A stretch of DNA of 64,000 nt from [Eubacterium] yurii subsp. margaretiae ATCC 43715 (GTDB lineage Bacteria > Bacillota > Clostridia > Peptostreptococcales > Filifactoraceae), in the NCBI GenBank assembly GCA_000146855.1, contig GL405246.1, positions 1,735,438-1,799,437 on the forward strand. Reading direction: 5' to 3'. Below the pieces are notes generated by a model. That model did not search any database and was not told the DNA's origin. It worked only from the letters and a program-made list of their open reading frames with translations. Below are positions 10,983 to 19,720 of the stretch, one piece after another (within the stretch, counting starts at the first letter, position 1; the number at the start of each line of letters is the position of its first letter). A program made the position numbers and the translations under genes.

Positions 10983-11966
10983 ATGAAGAAAAAGATAATA
11001 TCATTGATTTGTGGTGTATTTTTAATCAGCTCCTCCGCTTTTGCTGCCCCCGAGACGGTAAAAGTAATTGTAAATGGTAAGGAATTGGCGACTGATACAC
11101 CTGCAGTAATTAGAAATAGCAGAACCATGGTTCCTTTCAGAGCATTGTTTGACTCCTTGGGTGCTACAAACATCACTTGGGATGAGCCATCACAAAAGGT
11201 AACAGGAAGTGACGGAGCTACTACAATCAGCCTTACTATAGGCTCTCGTGAGATAACAGTTAATGGAAATACTGTACCTGTAGACAGCCCTCCTGTGATA
11301 ATAAACTCCAGAACTATGATTCCACTATCAGCAGTATCTACAGCATTGGGCGGAAAAGTTGACTGGAATGGAGTGGACTATATAGCAACAGTTACAAAAT
11401 CGGTAGCTCAATCATCTACAACTCCGGATGCTCCACAGACAGCTCAGGTACCTGACGAAGATATCAACAACTCTGTTGCTCCGATATTTGACGATATAAC
11501 AAGCACAAATCCTAATCCGGACAATACACCTACTCAACCTTCCGTTCAAAATCCGGCAACTACTCCTACGACTCCAAGTCCGTCAAATCAAACACCGACT
11601 AATAATAACGGAAACAACTTTGACAATCTACTTATTCCAAACCCAAGTACGGACAAGGGTATAACAGGATACTACGCTATGGAGGACTTGAAGAGAAATA
11701 AATTTATGTTGAATCTCAAAGCTGACAAGACAGCAGAGCTGATTAACATATCTTCATCAGACAAGGTGCAAGGTACTTACTCTTACTCAAATGGAAGTCT
11801 GACATTGAACATTTCTACTTTCAAATCAGTATATACAAAGGAAAATGTATCTTATAACGGCTCTACTCTACTACTTATGAAGGATTCAAAGAGCCCTACA
11901 TCAGGCTCAACATTCGTCTTGCTTAAGACTTCTGAAGAAGAGTACAAAAAATATACTAAAAAATAA
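10983..11966 (+). CDS. Secreted protein with copper amine oxidase N-terminal-like domain
   Basis: A 327-residue exported protein. Residues 1-21 are a signal peptide ending SAFA. Residues about 25-140 match the copper-amine-oxidase-like N-terminal domain common in Clostridia surface proteins: VIVNGKEL, two NSRTMVPFRAL / NSRTMIPLSAV repeats and a closing DW/DYIATV strand. A Pro/Thr/Asn linker (about 145-225) leads to a C-terminal beta-rich domain (YAMEDLKRNKFMLNLKADKT) that looks lipocalin-like. It is not itself an amine oxidase; the domain is usually a wall- or protein-binding module. RBS GGAAAGGAAG precedes the ATG. It is monocistronic, divergent from rpoB, and ends in a terminator. Confidence 0.75.
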   Translation: MKKKIISLICGVFLISSSAFAAPETVKVIVNGKELATDTPAVIRNSRTMVPFRALFDSLGATNITWDEPSQKVTGSDGATTISLTIGSREITVNGNTVPVDSPPVIINSRTMIPLSAVSTALGGKVDWNGVDYIATVTKSVAQSSTTPDAPQTAQVPDEDINNSVAPIFDDITSTNPNPDNTPTQPSVQNPATTPTTPSPSNQTPTNNNGNNFDNLLIPNPSTDKGITGYYAMEDLKRNKFMLNLKADKTAELINISSSDKVQGTYSYSNGSLTLNISTFKSVYTKENVSYNGSTLLLMKDSKSPTSGSTFVLLKTSEEEYKKYTKK

Positions 11967-11970
11967 GCTA

Positions 11971-12000
11971 AAGGCTCCTACTACAATAGGAGCTTTTTAA
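11971..12000 (+). terminator. Rho-independent terminator
   Basis: GCTCCTA (11974-11980) pairs with TAGGAGC (11987-11993) around a CTACAA loop and runs into TTTTT, directly after the 10983-11966 gene. Confidence 0.85.
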
Positions 12001-12126
12001 AATCAGTTTTTAAGTAATAAAAAAAATTAATCAATACTATTTTTTTAGATTAATGGATAAAGTATTAGTACAAGCTCGAAAGACATTTAATTAAGTATTC
12101 AAATAAACTATTTACAAGGAGTAGCT

Positions 12127-15100
12127 ATGCGACCGATTTTACTTGAAATAGAGGGATTTAACAGTTTTGAAAAAAAACAGACCATAGATTTTGAAAAGTT
12201 GACTTCTATGGGGCTTTTCGGCATCTTTGGAAACACAGGAAGTGGCAAGACTACGATACTTGACGCCATAATATACGCACTATACGAAAAAACTCCAAGA
12301 GAATCAGACAATATCATAAATATAAATTCTAAAAAAGCAAGTGTAAGATATGTCTTTGAGATAAAGGGTAAGGGCGGAGGAATTTACGAAATACAAAGAA
12401 GCACCACCCTATCCAAAACAGGAGGTAAAAAGGCAAAGCTTACAAAGATAGAACAAGATACTCAAGTAGTGTTGGCATCTGACAAAAAAACCGAGGTAGA
12501 CGCAAAAATACAAGATATCATAGGACTTGGTTATAACGACTTTGTCAAGACTGTGGTTCTGCCACAAGGGGAATTTTCCAACTTTCTCAAAGAAAAAAAT
12601 AAGACGAGGAAGGAAATGCTTGAAAGACTCTTTGCCCTTCAAAAATACGGCGACGACCTCGACCTAAAGATAAGAAAATACAAACAAAGATACGACGAAC
12701 TACAAAAAGACTATGACAAGCAACTCCAGGGCTATGAAGATATCGACGAAAACTCGATTACTGAATTAAAAAAAGATATAGAAAATACAAAGTCTGAAAT
12801 TCAAAGGCTTGAAAAAGAAGTTATTGAGCTTGACAAACTCCAAAACGAGTACAATATCCTTGAAAAATTAAAGGATGATTTTGAAAAAGCAAAAGAGACC
12901 TATAATAACATAGTGAAGTACGATGAAATAATGAAGTCTATGAAAATCAAGGTCGAAAAATTATCAAAATTGACTATAATTCAAGATTCCATAGCAAAAT
13001 ACAGCCAACTTAAAGCTGACTTACCTAGCTTAAAATCTGATATTGAAAATCTGAAAACAAAGCTGAAACAACTTGATGATGAAAATACAAAATACATTAA
13101 TCAGAAAACCGAAGTTGAAAAAGAAGTAGCCAAAATACCTGAAATTGAAAAATATATACAAGAGATAGAAAAGTCTATTTTACTAAAAAAAGAAATATCA
13201 AAGATAGTAAACTTACAAAAAGATAACGAAGAAAATATAAAACAAACTACAAACTCACTTAAGGAGGTAGAAAAAGAACTATCTCAAAATATCGAAGAAT
13301 CTGAAAAACTGAAATCTTCAATAAGACAAATAGAGCTTGATATAAAAGATAAGACCTTTAACCACTCATATAAGCAGGATGTGAGATTTGCAAACTCCCT
13401 GTTGGAAAATCTCAATGTCTTAGATAAAGAAATAGAGAATCTGAAAAAAGAAAGTCTTAGCATTTCTAATAATATTCAAGTTATTTCAGATAAGATAAGC
13501 TCTGACGAAAAAATGGAAAAGTCTTGCTCTATAGAACTTGAAGGTATAATGCAAAGCTTCCAAGATGATATTTATAATGTAAAAGCCTATGAAATAAATG
13601 AATCTAAACTTATAAGACTGGAAAATACACAAATTCAAAGTCAAACTCAAATCCAAAATTTGGAAAATCTTCAAAAGAAGCTAAAAGAAAATGAAGATAA
13701 TAAAGCTATTCTTTCAGAAAAAATTAGCATACTAAGCTTAAAAAGAAATACTTTAGAAGATGAGATAAAAACTTTAAAAATTGAAAATATAGTCCATGAA
13801 ATAAGGCAAGGTCTACATGACGGAGACACCTGTCCGGTATGTAATGGAAGCTATCATCATATTGAGGATGTAACTACATTTTCTAATATAGATGATAAAG
13901 AGGAAGAATTAAATAAACTAATTAAAGAGCTACAAAAGACAGAAACCTCACTTTCTATAGTAGATAATGATAATCAAAATATCAAAAGCCAGATAGAGGA
14001 AATAAGAAGCTCTCTTGATGAAATAGACAGTGAAAATATGGAAAAAGAGCTTGAAAAATGCAGAAATTATAAGAGCAACTACAATATCTATATGGAGAAA
14101 AGATTAGAAAAACAGGCAAAAGCAGATAAGATACAAAAACTTATAAATACTGCAAATACAAATATTCAAGTAAATAAATCAAAATTAAACTCTCTTGAAG
14201 AAAACAAGAAAAATGCAGAAGAAAAAATTGAAAAAAATACTAAATCTCAAAATGAAATATCTGAAAAGATTCAAAGCCTAAGTGAAAAATTGGCCATAGA
14301 CTCTTCAAACTTAGCTAAGGAACTGGATAAAATAATAGAAGCTGAAAAATCTATAGAAGAATGTAATATCAGCTTGTCAAAAGAAAAATCAAATCTTGAA
14401 AATTTGGAAAAGATATATAGGAATCTAAATGAAAATATCTCAGATTTGAATAAAAAATTAAATAGTCTGATGCTTGAAAAGGAAAGACTCAAATCATCCT
14501 ATAGCTTAGAAATTGCAAAAATTGCAGATAAGACTCTACTGGAAAAAGAAAATTTAACTTCCCTACTTCAAGAAAAAAAGATTGAAATTAGAAATATTCA
14601 AGAAAAATCAGAAAATATACAAAAACTTTTGGAAAATATTGAAAAAGAAATAGCTCAAAAAAGCAATAATCTTACCAAAATTGAGACTGTCTACGAAGTG
14701 AACTTTACAGATTTCACATCCTATAGCGAAAAAATAGAGCTCTTTATAAAAAATAACGACTTTAACTCCATAGATGAAGTCTTTAAGCTCAATGAAGAGT
14801 ATGACAAACTTGAAGATAAGAAGAAAAAGATACAAAATTACGAAAATCAGAAAAATGAAAGTTTGATACAAAAAAATTTGACCGAAAAAACTTTAAATTT
14901 ACAGAGTGAAAAACTGAAAAAACTTGAAGAAACAAAAAAATATGACCGTGATTTACACAGCAAAATCAAAGAACAGCTAGACATAAACAAAAAGACCTTC
15001 GGATATTTGGAAAGCAGACTCGAAACTCAAAAAGCTAATTTTGAAAAGAAAAAAGATTTACTCACTAAGTCCAAAGAAAATCAAAAGATACTTGACGAAG

Positions 15101-15600
15101 TGACGCAGATTTTCAATTTGTTTAAAGGCAAGGCCTTTGTACAGTTCTTAGCAAAATATCAGTTGAATTACGTCTGCAAAAAGGCGTCTGAGATATTGCA
15201 AGACATCAGCGGAGGAAGATTCCACATAGAAATCGACAAAGAAGGGGATTTCCTAATCCTTGACTACAGTAACGGAGGTATATCAAGGAATCCTTCTACT
15301 TTATCCGGCGGAGAGACCTTCCTTGTATCTCTGTCTCTTGCTCTTGCCCTTTCTTCACAGATACAGTTGAAAGGCAACGCACCATTGGAATTTTTCTTCA
15401 TGGATGAAGGCTTTGGCACTCTTGACAGCCACACCCTTGATATAGCGCTTGACTGTCTTAAGAAAATAAAAAATGAAAATTTATCCATAGGTATAATCAG
15501 TCACATAGACAAAATCAAAGAGTTCGTACCGATAAAACTTGAGATTACAAAGGATGATATATTAAACACAGGAAGCAGTATAAAGATAGTAACAGGATAA
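12127..15600 (+). CDS. sbcC: SMC-like exonuclease subunit SbcC (Rad50 type)
   Basis: An 1157-residue Rad50/SbcC ATPase that, with SbcD nuclease, cuts hairpins and processes DNA ends. Walker A GNTGSGKTT is at residues 35-43. Two very long coiled-coil arms (about 180-550 and 590-1000, rich in Lys/Glu) flank a zinc hook with CPVC at 569-572. The C-terminal lobe carries the signature LSGGETFLVSLSLALALSS, Walker B FFFMDEGFGTLD and a D-loop His. AAGGAG lies 6 bases before the ATG. sbcD is usually the upstream neighbour but is not in this window. A hairpin terminator follows the stop. The family call is secure; partner identity is inferred. Confidence 0.93.
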   Translation: MRPILLEIEGFNSFEKKQTIDFEKLTSMGLFGIFGNTGSGKTTILDAIIYALYEKTPRESDNIININSKKASVRYVFEIKGKGGGIYEIQRSTTLSKTGGKKAKLTKIEQDTQVVLASDKKTEVDAKIQDIIGLGYNDFVKTVVLPQGEFSNFLKEKNKTRKEMLERLFALQKYGDDLDLKIRKYKQRYDELQKDYDKQLQGYEDIDENSITELKKDIENTKSEIQRLEKEVIELDKLQNEYNILEKLKDDFEKAKETYNNIVKYDEIMKSMKIKVEKLSKLTIIQDSIAKYSQLKADLPSLKSDIENLKTKLKQLDDENTKYINQKTEVEKEVAKIPEIEKYIQEIEKSILLKKEISKIVNLQKDNEENIKQTTNSLKEVEKELSQNIEESEKLKSSIRQIELDIKDKTFNHSYKQDVRFANSLLENLNVLDKEIENLKKESLSISNNIQVISDKISSDEKMEKSCSIELEGIMQSFQDDIYNVKAYEINESKLIRLENTQIQSQTQIQNLENLQKKLKENEDNKAILSEKISILSLKRNTLEDEIKTLKIENIVHEIRQGLHDGDTCPVCNGSYHHIEDVTTFSNIDDKEEELNKLIKELQKTETSLSIVDNDNQNIKSQIEEIRSSLDEIDSENMEKELEKCRNYKSNYNIYMEKRLEKQAKADKIQKLINTANTNIQVNKSKLNSLEENKKNAEEKIEKNTKSQNEISEKIQSLSEKLAIDSSNLAKELDKIIEAEKSIEECNISLSKEKSNLENLEKIYRNLNENISDLNKKLNSLMLEKERLKSSYSLEIAKIADKTLLEKENLTSLLQEKKIEIRNIQEKSENIQKLLENIEKEIAQKSNNLTKIETVYEVNFTDFTSYSEKIELFIKNNDFNSIDEVFKLNEEYDKLEDKKKKIQNYENQKNESLIQKNLTEKTLNLQSEKLKKLEETKKYDRDLHSKIKEQLDINKKTFGYLESRLETQKANFEKKKDLLTKSKENQKILDEVTQIFNLFKGKAFVQFLAKYQLNYVCKKASEILQDISGGRFHIEIDKEGDFLILDYSNGGISRNPSTLSGGETFLVSLSLALALSSQIQLKGNAPLEFFFMDEGFGTLDSHTLDIALDCLKKIKNENLSIGIISHIDKIKEFVPIKLEITKDDILNTGSSIKIVTG

Positions 15601-15605
15601 AAAAT

Positions 15606-15652
15606 AAGGCGTTAGGAGAAAATGATATAACACTTTCTCTTAGCGCCTTTTA
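15606..15652 (+). terminator. Rho-independent terminator of sbcC
   Basis: A long stem formed by AAGGCGTTAGGAGAAA (15606-15621) and TTTCTCTTAGCGCCTT (15634-15649), with two G-T wobbles, ending in TTTT just after the sbcC stop. Confidence 0.85.
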
Positions 15653-15669
15653 ATCCTTATATAAGTTAT

Positions 15670-15798
15670 TAATACCAAACTCTATTTAAACTAAGGATTT
15701 TATACTTGTTATACTCTTAGTATATATTTTGTTAATAAACTTTTAGTGCATAAATTTTTATAAAATAATTCCATTATTCTATCAGCTTATAGTTAATA
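15670..15798 (-). repeat. MITE-like repeat family A, diverged copy
   Basis: Reverse-orientation copy: it starts TAATACCAAACTCTATTTAA and ends with the complement of the ATAATGGAATTATTTTATAAA side. Interior similarity to 2474-2600 is partial. It lies between two convergent transcription units. Confidence 0.55.
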
Positions 15799-15880
15799 CT
15801 AAACTTTCTTAGAACTACGGAAAATACAATTTTATTATCCATAGTGCAAGCATACTAAGCCATCTGTAATACAATATATC

Positions 15881-16783
15881 TTATAGCATTGCTGCTCCTA
15901 TTATTCCTGCATCGTTGCCAAGCGTTGCAGGTACAATTTTAGCAAAAGGAAGATTCTTAAACATTATCTTCGCCTTGACTTCTTCATACAGTCTGTCAAT
16001 ATATGAATCATAGGCACCGACAAGTCCGCCACCAATTACTATAACTTCAGGAGAAAAGATATTGATAAGATTGGCTATTCCTATAGAAAGATAGTAAACA
16101 AACCTGTCCACCACTTTTTTTGATACCTCATCGCCTTCAACCGCCGACTCAAATACCATCTTGGCAGTAATGCTGCCCGGTCTTACACTTTTTAACACTG
16201 TTTCTTCATCCGTTTCTGCAGCTAACTTTCGAGCATAGCTTTGTACTGCTGAAGCTGAGCAAAATGTCTCAAGACAGCCGTTATTTCCGCAACTGCAACT
16301 GTAATAATTTTCTCCCACTATCATATGCCCTATTTCAGAGCCTATACCCAAATTACCTGAATATCTCATTCCGTTTATTATTATTCCGCCACCTACTCCT
16401 GTACCGAGTGTCAACATTATAGCATTTTTTACATCCCTTATGCTTCCGATTTTATGTTCTGCCACGCAGGCTATGGTAGCGTCGTTATCTATGGAAATCT
16501 TTATATTTTTAAATTCTTCCCTAAGCACAGCTCCCAAATCCACATCGGTCCAAAAAAGGTTTGTAGCATAGTGTATCTTGCCGTTTTCATCAGCCACACC
16601 AGGTATGCCTATACCTATGGCATCTACCTCTTCTATTGCACAATTTGCCTGACTTAGCAAATCATAAATCATCTTTATAATATTTTGAGAAATCACACCA
16701 AAGCCTTTTTCAACTTCAGTTGGTATGTTATAAGAGTGAATTATATTCATATTTTCGTCAACTAATCCGGATTTTATACTCAT
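15881..16783 (-). CDS. ROK-family sugar kinase (glucokinase-like), apparently frameshifted at its 5' end
   Basis: 300 residues from the first in-frame ATG, matching ROK glucokinases: DNDATIACVAEH, LGTGVGGGII and the zinc site built by GHMIVG and CSCGNNGCLETFCS. ROK kinases begin with a phosphate-binding GIDIGG motif. Here it is encoded just upstream in the same frame (KIGIDIGG, down to 16784) but has no start codon. An ATG at 16812 with AGGGGGG upstream is one base out of frame across an A6 run: ATG AAA AAA TAG. One more A would give MKKIGIDIGGM and a normal protein of about 310 residues. Either the gene is broken, the base call is wrong, or expression needs slippage. Glucose specificity is inferred. 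Confidence 0.8.
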   Translation of the reverse strand: MSIKSGLVDENMNIIHSYNIPTEVEKGFGVISQNIIKMIYDLLSQANCAIEEVDAIGIGIPGVADENGKIHYATNLFWTDVDLGAVLREEFKNIKISIDNDATIACVAEHKIGSIRDVKNAIMLTLGTGVGGGIIINGMRYSGNLGIGSEIGHMIVGENYYSCSCGNNGCLETFCSASAVQSYARKLAAETDEETVLKSVRPGSITAKMVFESAVEGDEVSKKVVDRFVYYLSIGIANLINIFSPEVIVIGGGLVGAYDSYIDRLYEEVKAKIMFKNLPFAKIVPATLGNDAGIIGAAML

Positions 16784-16841
16784 TCCGCCAATATCTATAC
16801 CTATTTTTTCATATATCCCCCCTGCAAAAATATCTTATTTT

Positions 16842-16850
16842 TGGTATAAT
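16842..16850 (+). promoter_or_regulatory. Extended -10 promoter of comEC-like gene
   Basis: TGGTATAAT, a TGn-extended -10 box 39 bases before the ATG at 16889, with no clear -35. An RBS (AAAGGAAAG) follows. The same region must also hold the divergent ROK kinase promoter. Confidence 0.5.
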
Positions 16851-16888
16851 TATTATATCATAAAAAAATTATATTTAAAGGAAAGATT

Positions 16889-18205
16889 ATGAAAATAAAA
16901 TTAAAAGTAAGAAGAGCGTCATTTTTCATCTTCGTCTTTGTTTTTTTGATGGCTGTTATTCTGGTAAATATTGACATCTCAAGTCATAAAAACATAGAAA
17001 AAGAAGTGAAAAATTTCATAACTAAGATAGAAAAAGTCGAATTCTCAAACGACAAAATCTACATATACACAAGCAATATGCTTATTAAATATTTCATATC
17101 AGACTTAGATTACAAGGTAGGAGACATTCTTGAAGTAAGCGGAAAATTGCAAGATAACCTGTCTTTGGAAAATAAATCTTACGGTCTCTACTTGAAAAGC
17201 AAGGGCTACGACTATACTATAAGTGCAAGTAAAATGAAGAAAATAGGTGAAGAAGAAAATTTATTCAGCCATATATTTGAGATAAGACAAAGTATCTCTT
17301 CATGGATTGACCTTGTCTTTCCAAAATATAACGGAATAATAAAGGCTCTGACCGTTTCAAACAGGCAAAATATAAGCGATGAAGATAAGAGTCTATTTTC
17401 AAAATCAGGTCTAAGCCACATCATCAGCATATCAGGCTTTCATATAGTGCTAGTAAGTTCGATATTTTTCAGCATGTTCTTCTTCTTGCCTAAGAAATAC
17501 AGATATATAAGTTCTGCGATAATTACCTTTTTCTATGTTGCAATTACAGGATTTAATCCGCCGTGCGTAAGAGCGTATGTCTTTTACATCTGCTATATTG
17601 CATCAATCCTACTTCAAAAGAGATACGACATATTTTCAGTAGGATTTTTGCTCGTATCTGTTTATATGGCTCTCAATCCTTATATTATCTTTAATATAGG
17701 ATTTTGCCTGTCATTTATGTGTGTATTTTCTATTGCTATGTTTTACAAAGGAATATTTACTTTTTTAAAAAAACGTATAATAAGATTTGGAATAAGATTT
17801 GGAGAAATACCAAAGGCAATAGTATCAGCAATCAGTGTAACTGTAGCTTCGTATGTATTAACTTTGCCATATTTGTACTACAATATAGGCGTCATAAGTT
17901 TTATTTCAGTGCTTTCAAATATCATAAGCATTCCTATTATATCACTTGCCTATCCCTTTATTATGCTAAGTTTGTTATTTATGAAGATTCCGTTTTTATG
18001 TACCGTATTTGCAAATGTAGTAAACTTTTTGCTAACTATATTTTATAAATCTAATGAACTTCTGATAAATCTACCCTTTGCCTATGTGGAAATAGAAGAG
18101 AGAAAATTATCATATGTACTATGCGCCTATGTACTTATACTAAGCGCTTATCACATCCATATAAAAAACAAAATTGAAAAAAATATATTTGTTGCAAAAA
18201 GATAA
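16889..18205 (+). CDS. comEC: ComEC/Rec2-type DNA uptake channel, membrane half only
   Basis: 438 residues. An N-terminal membrane helix (about 9-28) is followed by an outer OB-like domain (DUF4131 region, about 40-125, with VGDILEVSGKL) and the polytopic competence domain with about eight helices. The family signature GLSHIISISGFHIVLVSS is at about 176-193 and the conserved NPPCVRAYV segment at about 225. ComEC carries single-stranded DNA through the membrane in natural transformation. In most Firmicutes a metallo-beta-lactamase domain forms the C-terminus; here the protein stops after the last helices. A separate exported protein of that type is encoded at 62354-63220. Confidence 0.85.
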   Translation: MKIKLKVRRASFFIFVFVFLMAVILVNIDISSHKNIEKEVKNFITKIEKVEFSNDKIYIYTSNMLIKYFISDLDYKVGDILEVSGKLQDNLSLENKSYGLYLKSKGYDYTISASKMKKIGEEENLFSHIFEIRQSISSWIDLVFPKYNGIIKALTVSNRQNISDEDKSLFSKSGLSHIISISGFHIVLVSSIFFSMFFFLPKKYRYISSAIITFFYVAITGFNPPCVRAYVFYICYIASILLQKRYDIFSVGFLLVSVYMALNPYIIFNIGFCLSFMCVFSIAMFYKGIFTFLKKRIIRFGIRFGEIPKAIVSAISVTVASYVLTLPYLYYNIGVISFISVLSNIISIPIISLAYPFIMLSLLFMKIPFLCTVFANVVNFLLTIFYKSNELLINLPFAYVEIEERKLSYVLCAYVLILSAYHIHIKNKIEKNIFVAKR

Positions 18206-18238
18206 TACCAAGTTTTTAAATTAAGCTTGGTATTATTT
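18204..18238 (+). terminator. Rho-independent terminator of comEC
   Basis: AATACCAAG (18204-18212) pairs with CTTGGTATT (18226-18234), starting inside the comEC stop codon. The trailing sequence is ATTT rather than a long T run. Confidence 0.6.
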
Positions 18239-18380
18239 AAAAATATAAAAACTAAGTTTTTCATTGCTTTATTAACTAAATAGTATCAAAATAAATGTCT
18301 GAAAAACAAAAATACACATGATGCTATCAATTTTTAAAATTTATATGTTAAAGTTCATTTATTATCAATTTGTTCAAATT

Positions 18381-18845
18381 TTATAGTTTTTTGACATCTT
18401 CAATCCACTTGGCATAGTTTGTCTTATTAATAATTGAATGATTGAAAGGAAGCTGAATTTTGGCATTTCCTATTGACTCTTCCAAGGCTTTAAGAGTAGA
18501 TTTTACATTTGTTGAGCCTGAAGTAGCAAAAGGAACTATCTTCTTTCCGTCCAAATCATACTTTTTCAAATAATCGGTAACTATAACAGGTGGTTTACTA
18601 AACCAGACAGGGTATCCTACTAAAATAACATCCACATCAGATATATCTATGACAGGTGCAAAATATTTTGCCACCTCACCTGACTTTTTTTCCTTACGAG
18701 ATCTTGCAATAGCTTTGAAATAAGAGCCGTATGACACCTCCGGTTCTATACTTATCATTTCGCATCCAAGGTCTTTTTTTATATTTTCAGCAATTTTCTT
18801 TGTCTTTCCACTGTTTGAATAGTAAAATATTACTGCTTTCATCAT
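18381..18845 (-). CDS. Flavodoxin-like protein
   Basis: 154 residues with the FMN phosphate-loop motif YYSNSGKTKKIAE at about 8-20 and the second loop VGYPVWFSKPP near 76-86. These are typical of short-chain flavodoxins that carry electrons from reduced ferredoxin or act as quinone or azo reductases. Two consecutive ATGs occur; AGGAG at about 18853 suits either. The gene lies 97 bases downstream of yjdF on the same strand and may share its transcript. The electron partner is unknown. Confidence 0.8.
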   Translation of the reverse strand: MMKAVIFYYSNSGKTKKIAENIKKDLGCEMISIEPEVSYGSYFKAIARSRKEKKSGEVAKYFAPVIDISDVDVILVGYPVWFSKPPVIVTDYLKKYDLDGKKIVPFATSGSTNVKSTLKALEESIGNAKIQLPFNHSIINKTNYAKWIEDVKKL

Positions 18846-18942
18846 CTAAACTCCTATTAAATTTGAAAAATATCCACTTGTAGAGCAAATTTCTTAAATT
18901 TACAAGCATTTTGGCTAAATACAGGTAAAAACTAAGTAGAAT

Positions 18943-19359
18943 CTATCTTCCTTTATGCTTTTGCTTATGTCTGTTTTGTTTCATTTCAAATTTTCTTTGC
19001 TTTTCTAAATTTTTTTTCTCTTTATTTACCATTTTTCTCTCTAACTTTATTTCTTCCCTTTGTTTTTGAAGTGCAAGTTGCGATTTTGTACTGACTTTTA
19101 GCTGACTTGCCTGCTTTTGTATTTCTCTTTGCTTTCTCTTAGGATTTGAATGTTCAACTTTAGGTTTAATTTCTACTTTTGGACTGAATTGTAAATTGTT
19201 AAAATCATTCAAAATCAGTTCATATATCTCACTGACTTTAGGTTCAGCTCCAAACACTACCTTACATACAACAAGATTATTTTCTTCCACAGATTCGAAA
19301 ATACCCACCCAAAAAGGATTTTCAAAAAATACGGTTAATTTATCTGTTATCTTATTCAT
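18943..19359 (-). CDS. yjdF: YjdF family protein (DUF2992)
   Basis: 138 residues closely resembling B. subtilis YjdF. The N-terminal half has LTVFFENPFWVGIFES and VFGAEPKVSEIYELIL; the C-terminal half is a highly basic helix ending RHKQKHKGR, a near-identical ending to B. subtilis. Function is unsettled; the family sits under an RNA that senses aromatic azaheterocycles, suggesting a role in handling such compounds. The ATG follows AAGGAGGGAC, which the upstream RNA can sequester. The charged tail suggests RNA or ribosome binding, but this is inference. Confidence 0.9.
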   Translation of the reverse strand: MNKITDKLTVFFENPFWVGIFESVEENNLVVCKVVFGAEPKVSEIYELILNDFNNLQFSPKVEIKPKVEHSNPKRKQREIQKQASQLKVSTKSQLALQKQREEIKLERKMVNKEKKNLEKQRKFEMKQNRHKQKHKGR

Positions 19360-19363
19360 AACA

Positions 19364-19486
19364 GTCCCTCCTTAATAATTTTTACCAAAGAAGGGACAAC
19401 CCGGAGGGGCAGGTTACTTACCTAAACAAAGTTTAGACGACCGGGCTACCTACCGGTTCTAATACATCTTAAAATGTACATTGCGT
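19364..19486 (-). promoter_or_regulatory. yjdF riboswitch with Shine-Dalgarno sequestration
   Basis: Minus strand, upstream of yjdF. The aptamer contains ACCGGTAGGTAGCCCGGTC, a CTAAAC-TTT-GTTTAG hairpin, AAGTAACCTGCCCC and CCGGGTT, the core I recognise from the yjdF RNA motif (ligands: azaaromatic compounds). Its 3' end GTCCCTTCTT (19397-19388) can pair over ten bases, with one G-U, to the Shine-Dalgarno AAGGAGGGAC (19373-19364). Ligand binding probably frees the site, so control is translational; no terminator is present. Confidence 0.85.
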
Positions 19487-19489
19487 TTT

Positions 19490-19720
19490 TATCTTTGAAT
19501 TATCCACATTATACAACTTTTTATTCTATTTTTAAAGTAAATAAATTGTAATATGATATATCTCATTTTTTTACCATTACTGATTATTCCAGCCTAAGAC
19601 TTTAATGGATAAAATATTTTCAGTACATTTAGATTGGAACATAAACCATATACTGTTTTTTTAAGAAAATTGATGAGCATTATCCATAGATTAAATAGAT
19701 ATTAGTATTAAACTAAAGCT
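19490..19720. other. Intergenic region with a family A repeat end
   Basis: Between the riboswitch and the ECF operon there is no ORF. At 19679-19709 the sequence ATTATCCATAGATTAAATAG...TTAGTATT matches the right end of repeat family A; the left end could not be placed. The yjdF promoter must lie near 19500-19560. No terminator was found for the operon ending at 19721. Confidence 0.4.
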
